Below are positions 1 to 10,849 of a stretch of DNA of 64,000 nucleotides, in pieces. The position numbers were made by a program, and so were the translations under genes. How positions within the stretch are numbered: the stretch's first letter is position 1; each line of letters opens with the position of its first letter. The stretch spans positions 45,588,193 through 45,652,192 of the forward strand of contig OX243815.1 of NCBI GenBank assembly GCA_945859605.1, in the 5' to 3' direction. The notes below the pieces were generated by a model. It had not been told where the DNA came from. It saw nothing but the letters and a program-made list of their open reading frames with translations, and did not search any database. The stretch comes from Lumbricus rubellus. Its lineage: Eukaryota; Annelida; Clitellata; Crassiclitellata; Lumbricidae.

Positions 1-141
<141 letters not shown>

Positions 142-1490
142 AAGCCTTTAAATGGGGTAGGAACGATTTGAAACAAACTCATTTAAATAAATACGACTCT
201 TAATTTCAACGTTAGAAAGTAAGTTAGTATTGCAAAATATAGCAGAAATCGCGTACTATCCGCCATGCGTATCGTTTGTATGAAGCAATTAAGTTTAAAC
301 TCTGAAATCGCGCAGTGAAGTGAAATTTAAGCAGCTTCCCTACCTCTTTAATGTTTTGCCTATAACTTGCTTTTAAATGAGTGGCAAGTACCAAATTTTT
401 TTTAGCTGAGGCATTCTTCATATCCCCACAGGTACTATATAAATTTAAAAGTTAACCACGCACCATGTTGCACAAAATTTTCATATTGACAAAAATATCA
501 AGTGGTTGTCATGCAGTCGACCTAGATCGAAGCACTGAAATTGAGAGCTTGCATAAAATGTTCTTTTTTCGATATTATTGCAATTTTCGCTATAATAATA
601 ATTGATAGTAAAAATATGAACCATTCTTTCCATAATAAATGTAATGTTACTCAGGAAAGTCCGCTTTTTCCGCATTTTTGGACCCCCATCACCTAAAGAG
701 AGGCATATCTTTGTAGATGGAGGTATAAACGATTTATAGCCTATATAAAACGTTATTTCTAACGCATAGGCTACTGGAATCTCATCTAATTATAAGTGAA
801 AGTATGCAGAAATCCTTCCGTTAGCTACCGGTACACATTTTAATGTCAAAGACACGTTTTATCGCATTCATAACTTTACCACAACTATAGGCCTACTTTA
901 AATTGCATTTCAAGGGGAGGTAGCCTATATTCTAGCATAGGCCTATAATATCAGGCTTTATAGCTGGCCTATAATGTCTTCCACCCCGATAGCACGACCG
1001 TGTATCGTAATCGTGACTTCCAAACTTCTAAAGCGCCACTTGAAAGTCAAACGCGGGGACCTTCTTATTCACGAACGCTGCGTCGAGTCACAGAGAATAG
1101 ATACTCACTTACTTACTAACGCTACATCTTAATAAATTTGTTTCCTGTAGCGCATGAATAAATTTTAAAATAAACTTGCTTATTAGCCTATAGGCCTAAT
1201 AATATGATATCTGAACACTGGAATGCGTGCAGCTGGTTGAATAGAGACTCACTTACTTACTAACGCTACATAATAAATTATATGATCTGCTTATGCGTCG
1301 AAGCACATTAGCCTAACCCTAACCAATGATTAGACTAGCCTATATAACAGGTGCAATCATCGTCAAGGATCGTGACGTTATAATAGTTTGCGTCTAGTAA
1401 CTTTGGCAAATAAGCTTACGTAGACCTAGGGTTGGCTGTTGCCTAGCGTCTAATGCAGTAGGCCTAACCTAATTTATAGCAAGGACGACA
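142..1490. other. AT-rich intergenic DNA, no gene seen
   Basis: No exon-like open frames. A short sequence, CTCACTTACTTACTAACGCTACAT, is present around 1,105 and again around 1,248, and a relative appears near 2,586. TAGGCCTA octamers are frequent. Confidence 0.6.
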
Positions 1491-1499
1491 GCTATGCGC

Positions 1500-1870
1500 G
1501 CTGTTAAAAACATGCCTCAAGTGGATAAAAGCAGTAGTTTTCCCATAAAATATTATAAACTTTACAACAAGCGAAATAATTCAATTAAAGCAGTACTATT
1601 AAAAATAAAAATTGTTGAAAATGAGCCACTAGGACTAGGTAGGCTACTCATTGTTATTAGCTTGACCATTTTGTGCAGAATTTGTAGCCCAGCCCCAAAT
1701 TATTGCTCTAATAGCTATAATTTCTTGTCAATCACTTCATTATGGGTGATCGTAAGTTATGAATTGTTTAGTTCATTTATGCGTATTATTTTTTTAGGTA
1801 AACGTATAATGGGATGGGTATTTTATATTAAATTGTTTGTCTCACTCCAAGACCTGGCATTGCATACGCT
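1500..1870. repeat. Dispersed repeat, copy A
   Basis: Shares blocks in order with 2,640-2,975: a 'CCATAAAA..ATTATAAACTTTACAAC' block, an 'AAAATGAGCCAC' block, and 'ATAATGGGATGGGTATTTTATAT' near the end. Both copies carry indels. The open frame across it is not a recognisable protein. Confidence 0.7.
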
Positions 1871-2037
1871 GGTAACGTAGTGACGAACAACCGCGTGAAT
1901 AGTGTCTAGCGCCTCTAGTGGTAGCCTAATATAGGCATTGCCGTCTCTATGAAGAAAGTCGTCGAATATTGTTTGCAACAATAAACAATTGCCTGTGAAG
2001 AGCAAAACATTTTTTAGCTTGCCGTAATACTTATTTC

Positions 2038-2340
2038 ATTCATTCATTTCGTGAATTTATATAGCGCTTCTTCAAGAAACCTACTCAGAGGCGCTCACAG
2101 CCCAGCCACAGCTAAAATAATAGGTTTTCAGCGACTTATAAAAAGCAGGTGAATTTAGTCTAGGCATAAGTCGCAAGTTTAGTGGGAGGCCATTCCAGAT
2201 AGCGGGACCCACAGTAGAAAAGGCTCGGCGCTGTCTTGTAGAAGTGGAACCAAACGCTCCCCCGTAGTCGTAGAGCGAAGAGCTCGACGGGCGGCAAGGT
2301 CATGTGTATGACCAAAGTCTTAGGTGTCTCAAGTTCTCTC
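2038..2340 (-). mobile_element. LINE 3' end (reverse-transcriptase C terminus and tail)
   Basis: On the minus strand one frame reads AFSTVGPAIWNGLPLNLRLM, PRLNSPAFYKSLKTYYF..., typical of the C-terminal region of CR1/L2-like non-LTR retrotransposons. It is followed by the 3' tail GAGCGCCTCTGAGTAGG...AGCGCTATATAAAT and GAATGAATG repeats. It is 5'-truncated, as usual for LINE copies. Confidence 0.8.
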
Positions 2341-2639
2341 AACTGGTTAACCCGGTATAATGGTCCTATTTGTGGATTGACTCTTTAGTCTTCTGCAATG
2401 TCGTCATCATTATCGCAAATCGTAAACTCTAAAATTTTACAGCACCTACAAAAGCCAAGTCACGGGAATCAGTCTTGTTCATAAGGGCCGGCTGAATCAG
2501 AACAAAACCAACTGGCCAAGGCCCAAGGGTTCAAATTGAAAGAGTCAGAAAGGCAGTCAGCCGGTTAAGGTGGATGGTGTTTGTAGTTACTTACTTACTT
2601 ACGCTATAGACTATAATAATATTTCAATATATTTGAGCG

Positions 2640-2975
2640 TTGAATGGATGAAAGTAGCAATTTTCCATAAAAATTATAAACTTTACAACCAGCGATATAG
2701 GCTTATTATATTCAGTTCAAGCAGTAGTGGACTAAGACTAAAAATTAGTAAAAATGAGCCACCGCTGCTCACTAGTGCTTGCTTGTCTTTAGTTCAACCA
2801 TTTTGTGGCATGTAATCTTTACGCAATAGCTAAAAAAAATTCATTCCATTATTTGTGTTAATAAATCATGTATTGTTCAACTCATTTGTCACTACTGTTT
2901 TAGATAAATATATTATAATGGGATGGGTATTTTATATCAAGTTGTCTCTCGCATTCCGAAACCTTGCCACCTTCT
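2640..2975. repeat. Dispersed repeat, copy B
   Basis: Diverged partner of the 1,500-1,870 segment, same orientation, about 1.1 kb away. It is probably a dispersed element or an old local duplication. Confidence 0.7.
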
Positions 2976-3166
2976 TTACGACCTCCTCCCTCCCCAAAAG
3001 TTTACTCCATACAATACTCGACCCAGGCCACATAATCTAACACTTCATAGAGTTGATTCTTTTGCTAAAAGAAGTTTTATTATGCGAACGTTGTTATAAC
3101 TTTGCATGAAGGTTTATTTCCTCTGTAAACTACTGTGCGTTTGCTGGTGGTCAAAATAAATTATTG

Positions 3167-3298
3167 TGGGGCGCCGTGGTGTTACAGTGGCGTCGTTGCC
3201 TAGAAGCCGGAAGGTTCGAGGTTCGAATCCACCTCTAGTCGCCGCGTAGCGACCTTGAGCAAGTCCTTCACTCACAATTGCTCAGCAAGACGTCGCCC
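3167..3298 (+). mobile_element. tRNA-derived SINE head (family 1), truncated
   Basis: GGGGCGCCGTGGTG...GGTTCGAATCC carries a B box and an A-box-like stretch. It shares the 'CAAGTCCTTCACTCACAATTGCTCAGC' middle with the fuller copy at 6,180. The LINE-like tail is missing and the copy ends in a run of C. Confidence 0.75.
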
Positions 3299-3484
3299 CC
3301 CCCCCATTCTATAGTCTCGCCTTTCAGTTGTGTGCCTGCCGTTATGCTTATTATAATTTCTTATTTACATTTTAAGTAATTTAAGGTTAGCGTAGGTTAG
3401 CTTTTGCTGTGTGCAATCGTTCCACATAAATTATGTATAGGCCTACCGCAGTAGACGTAGACCCCACTTAATGCCGGAAATAAT

Positions 3485-3684
3485 GGTACTTATGGGTTAT
3501 CTACCCTGATTTATTTTGACACAGTGTCTTTTGCCATGAATCGACCAGTTTCTAATGGCTACACTAACCCTAACCAACCCTCACGATGCCTAACCTGAGC
3601 CCTAACCGACCCTCACGGAAAAGACGTGGAATGACAACGCTGAAAAAATGAAAAAATAAATCAGGGTAGATAACCCATAAGCAC
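3485..3684. mobile_element. Foldback MITE with 33-bp inverted repeats
   Basis: GGTACTTATGGGTTATCTAC... at 3,485-3,517 is the reverse complement, with one or two differences, of 3,652-3,684. The centre holds CTAACC/CCCTCAC-rich sequence. No coding capacity. Confidence 0.75.
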
Positions 3685-4489
3685 CGAAATAATTATAGTA
3701 TCCGGGCCCAATGTGTCGATTAGTTTCAGGTTTGTTCATAAGTGCTTAATCAATAAAAAAAATAATAGGAGAAGGGTCCAAACTGACACAGTCAGACTTG
3801 GGTGGATGATGTTTGGAGTTTAAACAACGAGGGGTGTGAAGGGGAAGAGTAAATGGATTAAACTTTGTGAAAAAGCAGTGTAATTTTTGTGTGAAATACA
3901 TGTGGTCATGAGAAAAGCAAGATTTGGCAAGTTGTAGGATGCATTTCAATCATCAGAGCCCTCCTACCTCCACCGTTGTTGCGGACTGCCAGAAGCATTT
4001 ACCTATTTAGGTGCCTTTTTTAATTGTCTGGGATTTGTGTGTTATGCTGCATGCACAGCATAGTTTCTCAGTGCACATCAATCAGCGGACTCGTGGCTGT
4101 TATTACGAAATTCGTTAGCTATGCATGACAACCATAGGCCGCCGAAAAGTTTTACAATTCCTCAACTTTGATTACTTGCCTGCCTCCATGCTTGGCATTG
4201 AATGACTTGTTTGACTAATTGTAATGTAAATCTTTGAGAATTTTTCAGAGACCAACTTATTAATGTAAGCCTATATATGATATTCATGATATCCCTGATT
4301 AATAGTAATGCGTTAAAATGGCATAATCTCATAACCAATCCAGTTTCAATAATCATAACTATATGGACCTCCACTGCGTACAGTCTTTGGAATCTACACC
4401 ATTTCGCATAGTCATCCACAGTCGATATCAGATGTCGACCTACTGTCATACTTGGGGTCTACAGCATTTCCCATAGTCATGCACAGTTC

Positions 4490-4620
4490 TCACATTTCTT
4501 TGTATCTAATGACTGTTTAAAACAGTTTCGTAACCACTCCATAATGCACCATCTCTTGCAGACTTTCATATCAACAGTAAAAAAGTATATAACGCAATAT
4601 CAGTGTTCAATCTTTAATTC
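4490..4620. repeat. Dispersed repeat shared with 8,590-8,715
   Basis: Common blocks include CTAATGACTG.TT.AAACAGTT and ACCATCTCTT.CAG, then TCAATCTTT. Diverged copies of an unknown interspersed element. Confidence 0.55.
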
Positions 4621-4740
4621 ATAAAAATATGGTTTTGCACCCAATGCAAACAAGTCTTAAAAAATCCAGTAATACAGCATTCTCAACACAGTGTAATACC
4701 AATTAAAAAAGTAGCATCTATGCTATGTGTCTTTAACACA

Positions 4741-4777
4741 CAAACACACACGTATATAATATATATGTATAAATATA

Positions 4778-4818
<41 letters not shown>

Positions 4819-4880
4819 ATAGGCCATATGCAGGCATGTATGGATGTCAGTGCATAATATATGTGTAATTGTGTATATAT
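4741..4880. repeat. (CA)n/(TA)n microsatellite
   Basis: Interrupted TA dinucleotides with a short CACACA lead-in. Confidence 0.9.
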
Positions 4881-4959
4881 ATAGAAATATATATGTGGTG
4901 TGTGTGGCTGTGTGTAACTCAACAAATATCACCTAGCATCACAATTTGTAAAGCAGCCA

Positions 4960-5850
4960 AGGAACTCATTTCGAATGCAAAGTAAAATACAAGTACCGAG
5001 CATAGTGATCCAAAACACTGTGCAATGCAATGCAATTTTTATTAAATTTCATCTATGCTTACAATTTCAATACTATGTCATGGTATCAAAAGTGAAAAAC
5101 TCAATGCAACACAAATGCAAATTTGAATGCAAGTGCCAGGTATCGTAACTGAAAAACTTAATGCAATTCAAATGCAAAGTTGAATGCAATTGCCAGGTAT
5201 CGTAACTGAAAAACTTGATGCAATGCAATTTTACTCAATTCAAAATTTAAATGCAAGTGCCATGCATCATAACTGAGACACTTAATGCAATACAAATGCA
5301 AAGTTGAATGCAAGTGCCAGGTATCATAACTGAAAAACTTGAATCAATGCAATTTTACTCAATTCAAATGCAAAGTTGAAAGCAAGTGCCAAGTATAATA
5401 ATTGAAAAACTTAATATGATCATCACTTAAAAACCTAATGCAATACAAATGCAAAGTTGAATGCAAATGCCAGGTATCGTAACTAAAAAACTTAATTCAA
5501 TGCAATTTCATGAAACACCATACATGCTGAGAAGTTCAATGCTATGTCAGTCATTTTACTCTATTGAAATGCAAACTTAAATGCTAGTGCCAAGTATTGT
5601 AATTTAAAAATTTAATGCAATGCAATTTTTATGAAACACCATCCATCATGCTCAAAGTGCAATGCTACATAATTGTCATTTGACTCGTTTGAAATGGAAA
5701 GTAAAATACAAGTAGGCTACCGAACATCCTAATGCAAAAACCTTGGAAATGCAATTTTGATTAAACACCGTTGCAAAGTAAAATACACGTGTAAGTATCG
5801 TAAAGCAAAAACCAATGCAATGCAATTTTTTATTAAACGCCATTCGATGG
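4960..5850. repeat. GCAAT-rich satellite, degenerate
   Basis: About nine diverged units of roughly 90-110 bp built around AATGCAAGTGCCAGGTATCG, AACTGAAAAACTTAATGCAA and TGCAATTTTACTCAATTCAA. A separate relative lies at 14,560-14,720. Confidence 0.8.
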
Positions 5851-6179
5851 TGTTGAATCGCTGTACTGAGATCTTCTGGAACAGGAAGGTTTCTTGTGGG
5901 TCTTCTGTTACATGTGTCAACCATCGACCGAGTTCTGTGATGAAAGCCAGGCCCTCCTAGTCCACAAGCCCCAATTATTATTATTATTTTTTTATTAATT
6001 TTTTTAAATTATTATTATTATTATTATTATTATCATTGCTATTATTTAAATTATTAAGGCTAAGTGTGGACAGTCACTGTCAGTCAGCCACACATAACAA
6101 GCATCCGGAAATCTTGTTTCTATCACATGAGGGCTATAGGTCGCATCAGGTAGGCCCTGGCTATGAATATGCCACATAT

Positions 6180-6399
6180 ATTGTGGGGCGCGGTGGTCTA
6201 GTGGTGGCGTCGTTGCCTTGGAGCCGGAAGGTCCGAGGTTCGAATCCACCTCGCCGCGTAGTGCCCTTGGGCAAGTCCTTCACTCACAATTGCTCAGCGC
6301 TTCGGCGTGAAACTCCGATGCAGTGTCCGCTCTGCATCGGGAGCGCCTCTGAGTAGAGAGAGCTTGAAGGGGCGCTATAACAAGTGCACATACAAACAA
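6180..6399 (+). mobile_element. tRNA-derived SINE (family 1), full copy with empty site known
   Basis: Head GGGGCGCGGTGGTCTAGTGG...GGTTCGAATCC holds Pol III A and B boxes. The tail GGGAGCGCCTCTGAGTAG...CTTGAAGGGGCGCTATAAC equals the LINE 3' tail seen elsewhere in the window. ATAT flanks both sides (6,176-6,179 and 6,400-6,403). Copy 2 of the duplicated segment has the uninterrupted sequence GCCACATATCATAACC, so the insertion boundaries are exact. Confidence 0.9.
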
Positions 6400-6542
6400 A
6401 TATCATAACCTGTTCTCTTGTGTCCTCTCACTTTGATTATAATAATTTGGTCTTTGTTGGTCTCTCAGACCTTGAGCTCAATAGGCTGTAACGCATCCAA
6501 AATTCCTTACCAAGGTTAATGCTGAATGTAATATTAGAACTA

Positions 6543-7697
6543 TAGTCATGGCCAAAAGTTTGCGACCACTATATTTTAATGAATAAATTCACTTTAAAAC
6601 ATGCAACTTTTGAAAAAAACTGAATATTTAAAGTTTCTGAAGTGCTTATTCAATGTCTAATGTCATCACACACCACTTGGAACAAAAATTAATACTTACA
6701 AACAAATATTTTATCAGAAGTTATAGTTTGCTTGTGTGAAAGTGTCGATTTTGGCCAGTTTTCTTCGTAACTGGAATAAATCAGTACTTGATAACGACAC
6801 ACAGAAAGTACCAAAAATCAATAATTATTTATAATGTTTTGACTATTTGGGGGTCATTTAATAATGTCACTACAATAAGAAATAACACTGAGGATTAGTA
6901 TTTAAAGTCATAACCTTTGTTTTTGATAACAGTTTGAATGTGCTGTACGACATCGATTTGGCCAGTTCTCAGCAGAACTCAAGTGTTATCTCGTGCACCC
7001 ACAAAGTCTTGATTCAGTTAATCAAGTCAGCCTCAGAAGTTGGATTATGAACAGAGAGATTCTGCTTCATTACACCTACTGTCCACACATTTTCAATAAT
7101 GTTCAAGTCTGGACTGCCACCAAGACCTGGTTTCAGCAGTGGAATGCCCTTCTGCTTCAGGAAGGATTTGGCAGCCTTTATGCCATGTCACGGTGCCCCC
7201 ATTCTTTTGGAAGTGGCTGATGTTTTCAAGTGAAAGCACATTCACACGATTCAACAGTTTCTACAATTCTACATTTCCTGCAGGCATGTGAGACAACCGC
7301 CTCATAAAGGCCATAACCACCAGCATGTCATACCGAAGCAGGCATCGAATGCCATGGTGTGGAGAGCAGTGTTGGTTGCTCAAAAGAATGGACTCTAGAT
7401 AATGCCAGAATGCCAGAGATAACTAGGATAAATGGAAACATGTATCTTAACATGATACAAGAGATACAGCAAAGCTTAATCACCATCCATGACCTCAGCC
7501 ACTTCCAACAGGATGGGCCACCTTGCATTGGTAAAAGGCCATCAAATCCTGGCTGAAAGAGAAGGGCATTCCACTGCAGGAGTCATGACCTGGCTGCAGT
7601 CCAGACTTGAAAATCATTGATACTGTGAGCAGAAGGTCTATACTCATAAATTCAACTCTTGAGGCTGACCTGATCAACTGAATCAAGACTGTGCAGG
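6543..7697. mobile_element. Palindromic Tc1/mariner element, copy 1, right end truncated
   Basis: Left terminus TAGTCATGGCCAAAAGTTTG after a TA. On the minus strand at about 7,000-7,200 a transposase C terminus reads FLKQKGIPLLKPG..., SPDLNIIENVWTV. On the plus strand at 7,500-7,690 a second one reads KSWLKEKGIPLQES..., PGCSPDLKII. Upstream of the second is FQQDGPPC, one of the DDE-domain aspartates. So two inverted copies of the 3' half meet in the middle. Stops and frameshifts make it inactive, and the right inverted repeat is lost. Confidence 0.8.
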
Positions 7698-9530
7698 TAA
7701 ATTGGGGCGATTGTTACTCTCATTCGGATTATCTAAACGTTAGACAAGGATTCAGCTGGAATATCATGTGATGATGTGAATGGGAGGTATACTTGATATA
7801 CCCAAAGAAGTTGTCACTTTCAAGCATAAACTGTTGAATTTGGCAATCCTTCACATCCCATTCACATGGATTCCCCCCGGACATTCAAAAAGGACAAATC
7901 CCGGATATCCCTCCAAATGTATGCAAAGATTAAAAATTTATATCTGTACAGACTGAAATAGTGCTTTAATTTTTAGGGTGGAAGTTCCTAAAACATTTAC
8001 TGTGATTAATTGTTGAAATTCGATTGATGACCAACCGAATTTTTAATGCTTTCATTAATGTTTACCTAAACAGACTAAAAACCTTGCCATAAACAAAGGT
8101 ATTAATGAACAGTTATTTTTTACCTTTTAGGCCTATCACTGAAATTCATTTGGTTTTGATTACATAAAACAAAATCGTGAACAAATAATTAAATTAATTA
8201 TGAGTTAGAATTCGAGAATGCTTAGAGGTGCAGTGACAAATTTAAATGAGTGTAAAGTAAAAATCAAATTAAATGAAGATCTACCCTGTGAGACACCAGG
8301 GATGTCCGGGGAAATTTACCTACATGGGGAGTGCAGGGGAAAATGCTGGGGCTGAGCTATCTCAGGGGAAATGTCCATGGAAATCTCCTATACTCAACTA
8401 TGTTATTATGGGCTTGGGGGAACTCCCCCAACACAAGTTGGAAGCAGTCTGCTTCAATTCCCTCACATAGGCTCTGCATTCAAGTAGCATATACTGTCAA
8501 CCAAACCAGAGTCAATATCGGTAATGACCTACAGTCACCCTATGAGTTAACAGAATTTCCTATTGTCCTCAAAAGTTTGCCAAAATGTTCTTCTAGTCTC
8601 CTAATGACTGCTTCAAACAGTTCTCCTGACCATTCAAGAATGTACCATCTCTTACAGTTCCAGATCATGGGTAAACACATTATGTACCGGAAGACTAATC
8701 TTCAATCTTTTATATGCCAAATAATGTTTAGCATGTGCACAGTAACAAGGCAAGCACTATTAAACTATAAATACAGCGTAAACAAATATACTAATTTACT
8801 TACAGTCATAAGGTTTGGTTATATCAGGTTACGAACTTAAGCATTGAAGAACATCAACTAGTGTGTGGTTCGATAATGTAACAAGAGCACTCACATCAAA
8901 CACCATGACGTTATAGTCAAGCAGCTTCTCAGCATTCTCAGGGCAGTTAACTGTTAACATGCCTGTATTATATTAACTAAATAGTGATAACTTAGTCCAA
9001 ATCTCGTTATAAATCAATCTTTAATTCTCTAAGCATTGGTAGCATAAGAACATGATAAACAGCAACAAAAGCTCAATCACGTAGGGTGTTTGAGACAAAA
9101 CACATAAGCAATCTGACATAATAGTCATGAAAAGGCATTTCTTAACAAATCACAGCCTTCTGTATAACCAAAAGCCTTTCAGATTCTTTCATGTACGAAG
9201 TGCCGAAGTTATCACAATACAACAACGAGAGATATTGAAAGTTTTGCAAATTACAAAACTGTGCAAAACGTGTGCATATACTCTAAGGCTTGTGTTTGCT
9301 ATAGTTGACAGCTTCCTATCCATAGAGGAGAACTGATTTACATTGGGCACTATCCAATTGTAATAAAACTGGTTCACTTAATTAGTGGCATTTATTGTAC
9401 AAAGAATTAATTAGCCTAAAAAATTTCACATGCATATTATGCAGACTAAGTTTAAATGACTTGACTGCATCTAGAAAACAGCATAGATTTTAGTTATCTC
9501 CAAATTTCACATACCAGTAACTGATATTTA
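7698..9530. other. Intergenic, no gene seen
   Basis: Apart from the dispersed repeat at 8,590 there is only AT-rich sequence and some GGGGAAAT-like motifs around 8,300. Confidence 0.5.
8590..8715. repeat. Dispersed repeat shared with 4,490-4,620
   Basis: Same orientation as the 4.5-kb copy, about 65-70% similar by eye over 120 bp. The overlapping 169-codon open frame shows no protein-like features. Confidence 0.55.
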
Positions 9531-9964
9531 CTGTGTTGACACTGGTGAACGGGCATTGACTCCTCTGGACAAACTCCTTTGGACGAAACCCCAGGGTAGG
9601 ACATAAACACTCAGGGTAGAACATATAGTGTATACTTTATACCAGACATTAAAACTGCATATAAAAATATAGATACAAGAAAAGTTTATTTCACTAGTCC
9701 ACCAAAGTTTCTCATGAGCTATAACAATATGGCTCAAATATTATATAAACGAATTGTGTGTATTTGTATAGCCTACTAAACATGAAACTATATAAAGCTG
9801 GTCGAATTGCGGCGAAGAAACTTAGACGTGTCATGACTTGAACATTTCAGGTGTCTTACTTTTACATAATTATGGTCATTCTGATAGACAATTTCCATTT
9901 GTACATTGCAAATACATTTTGAATGTGAATACCTTTAACAAGTCTCTAAATTTACAACCATTTA

Positions 9965-10845
9965 GGTGACCGGACAAAACCCCCCCTGGACAAAAACCCC
10001 CCCGGACAAAAACCCCCCCGGACAAAAACCCCTTCGGACAGAAACCCCCCTGATTTAGCCTAGGACATTAACCCCCCCGGACAATTCCCCCCCCCCTTGC
10101 TGCACAAAGTATAATTTGCTTAAACTTAGACTAATTATCCAGTTCCCCGTGCTGTGTCAACTAATTAGTGTCATACCGGTACACACCTGTCCATCCAGAC
10201 GTGAACTTATAACTTGTTAGTGTCATTCAGTCACTCCCATTTGAAGCTAGTACCTGTTGGTGTAATCTAGGACAGCATGAATCGTCAGCAATCCAGCTTC
10301 CAATGAGGCAAATATTCGTTTCATCCAACTTCTATTTAAATGACAATTATATTTGTCCATCCAGCTCCAATTTAAAAAGAGTATTTTCATCAATCCAGCT
10401 TCCATTTAAGCAAGAACAATTTCATCAATCCAGCTTCCATTTAAGCAAGAACATTTTCATCAATCCAGCTTCTATTTAAGCAAGAACATTTTCATCAATC
10501 CAGCTTCTATTTAAGCAAGAACATTTTAATCAATCCAGCTTCCATTTAAGTAAAATTTATTTTCATCAATCCAGCTTCTATTTAAGCAAGAACATTTTAA
10601 TCAATCCAGCCTCCATTTAAGTAAAATTTATTTGCATCAATCCGGCTTCTATTTAGCGAGAATTCTTTTCATCAATCCAACTTGTGTACTTAGGACCACC
10701 GTTTTATAGTACGACAACTTATGCGAAATATATTCTACCAGGGGGGTTATGTCCTACCCTGGGGGGTTTCTGTCCGGGGGGGTTTTTGTCCGGGGGGGTT
10801 TTGTCCGGGGGGGTTTTTGTCCAGGGGGGGTTTTGTCCTACAACC
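9965..10845. mobile_element. Foldback element FB1 with minisatellite inverted repeats
   Basis: Left terminus GGTGACCGGACAAAACCCC and right terminus (reverse complement) GGTTGTAGGACAAAACCCC. Each end is an array of 15-17-bp GGACAAAA(A)CCCCCCC units in opposite orientation (9,971-10,097 and 10,739-10,838). The core 10,276-10,683 is about twelve units of ATCAATCCAGCTTCCATTT plus AAGCAAGAACATTTTC. No transposase. The nine bases outside the ends match only weakly. Confidence 0.8.
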
Positions 10846-10849
10846 CTAA

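Larger units (their letters stand above)
5925..7697. repeat. Duplicated segment, copy 1 (partner at 21,838-23,340)
   Basis: The run from GTGATGAAAGCCAGGCCCTC through an ATT-rich tract, GGCTAAGTGTGGACAGTCA, CTTGAGCTCAATAGGCTGTA and the Tc1 insertion matches the 21.8-kb region in the same order. Copy 1 has a SINE that copy 2 lacks and loses similarity at about 7,697, inside the Tc1. Confidence 0.85.

Noticed and set aside
1494..1880. 128-codon plus-strand frame as a gene
   Set aside because: It lies in a dispersed repeat whose second copy at 2.6 kb has a broken frame; no recognisable domain.
1313..3610. Telomeric repeats (CCTAACCC)
   Set aside because: Only two or three imperfect CTAACC units near 1,316 and 3,560; too few for a telomere or interstitial array.
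6184..6260. Functional tRNA gene
   Set aside because: A and B boxes are present, but the sequence continues directly into a SINE body and LINE-like tail and does not fold as a clean cloverleaf; the same applies to 3,167, 24,839, 37,134 and 51,109.
8331..8840. 169-codon plus-strand frame as a gene
   Set aside because: It overlaps a dispersed repeat also found at 4.5 kb and has no protein-like domain.
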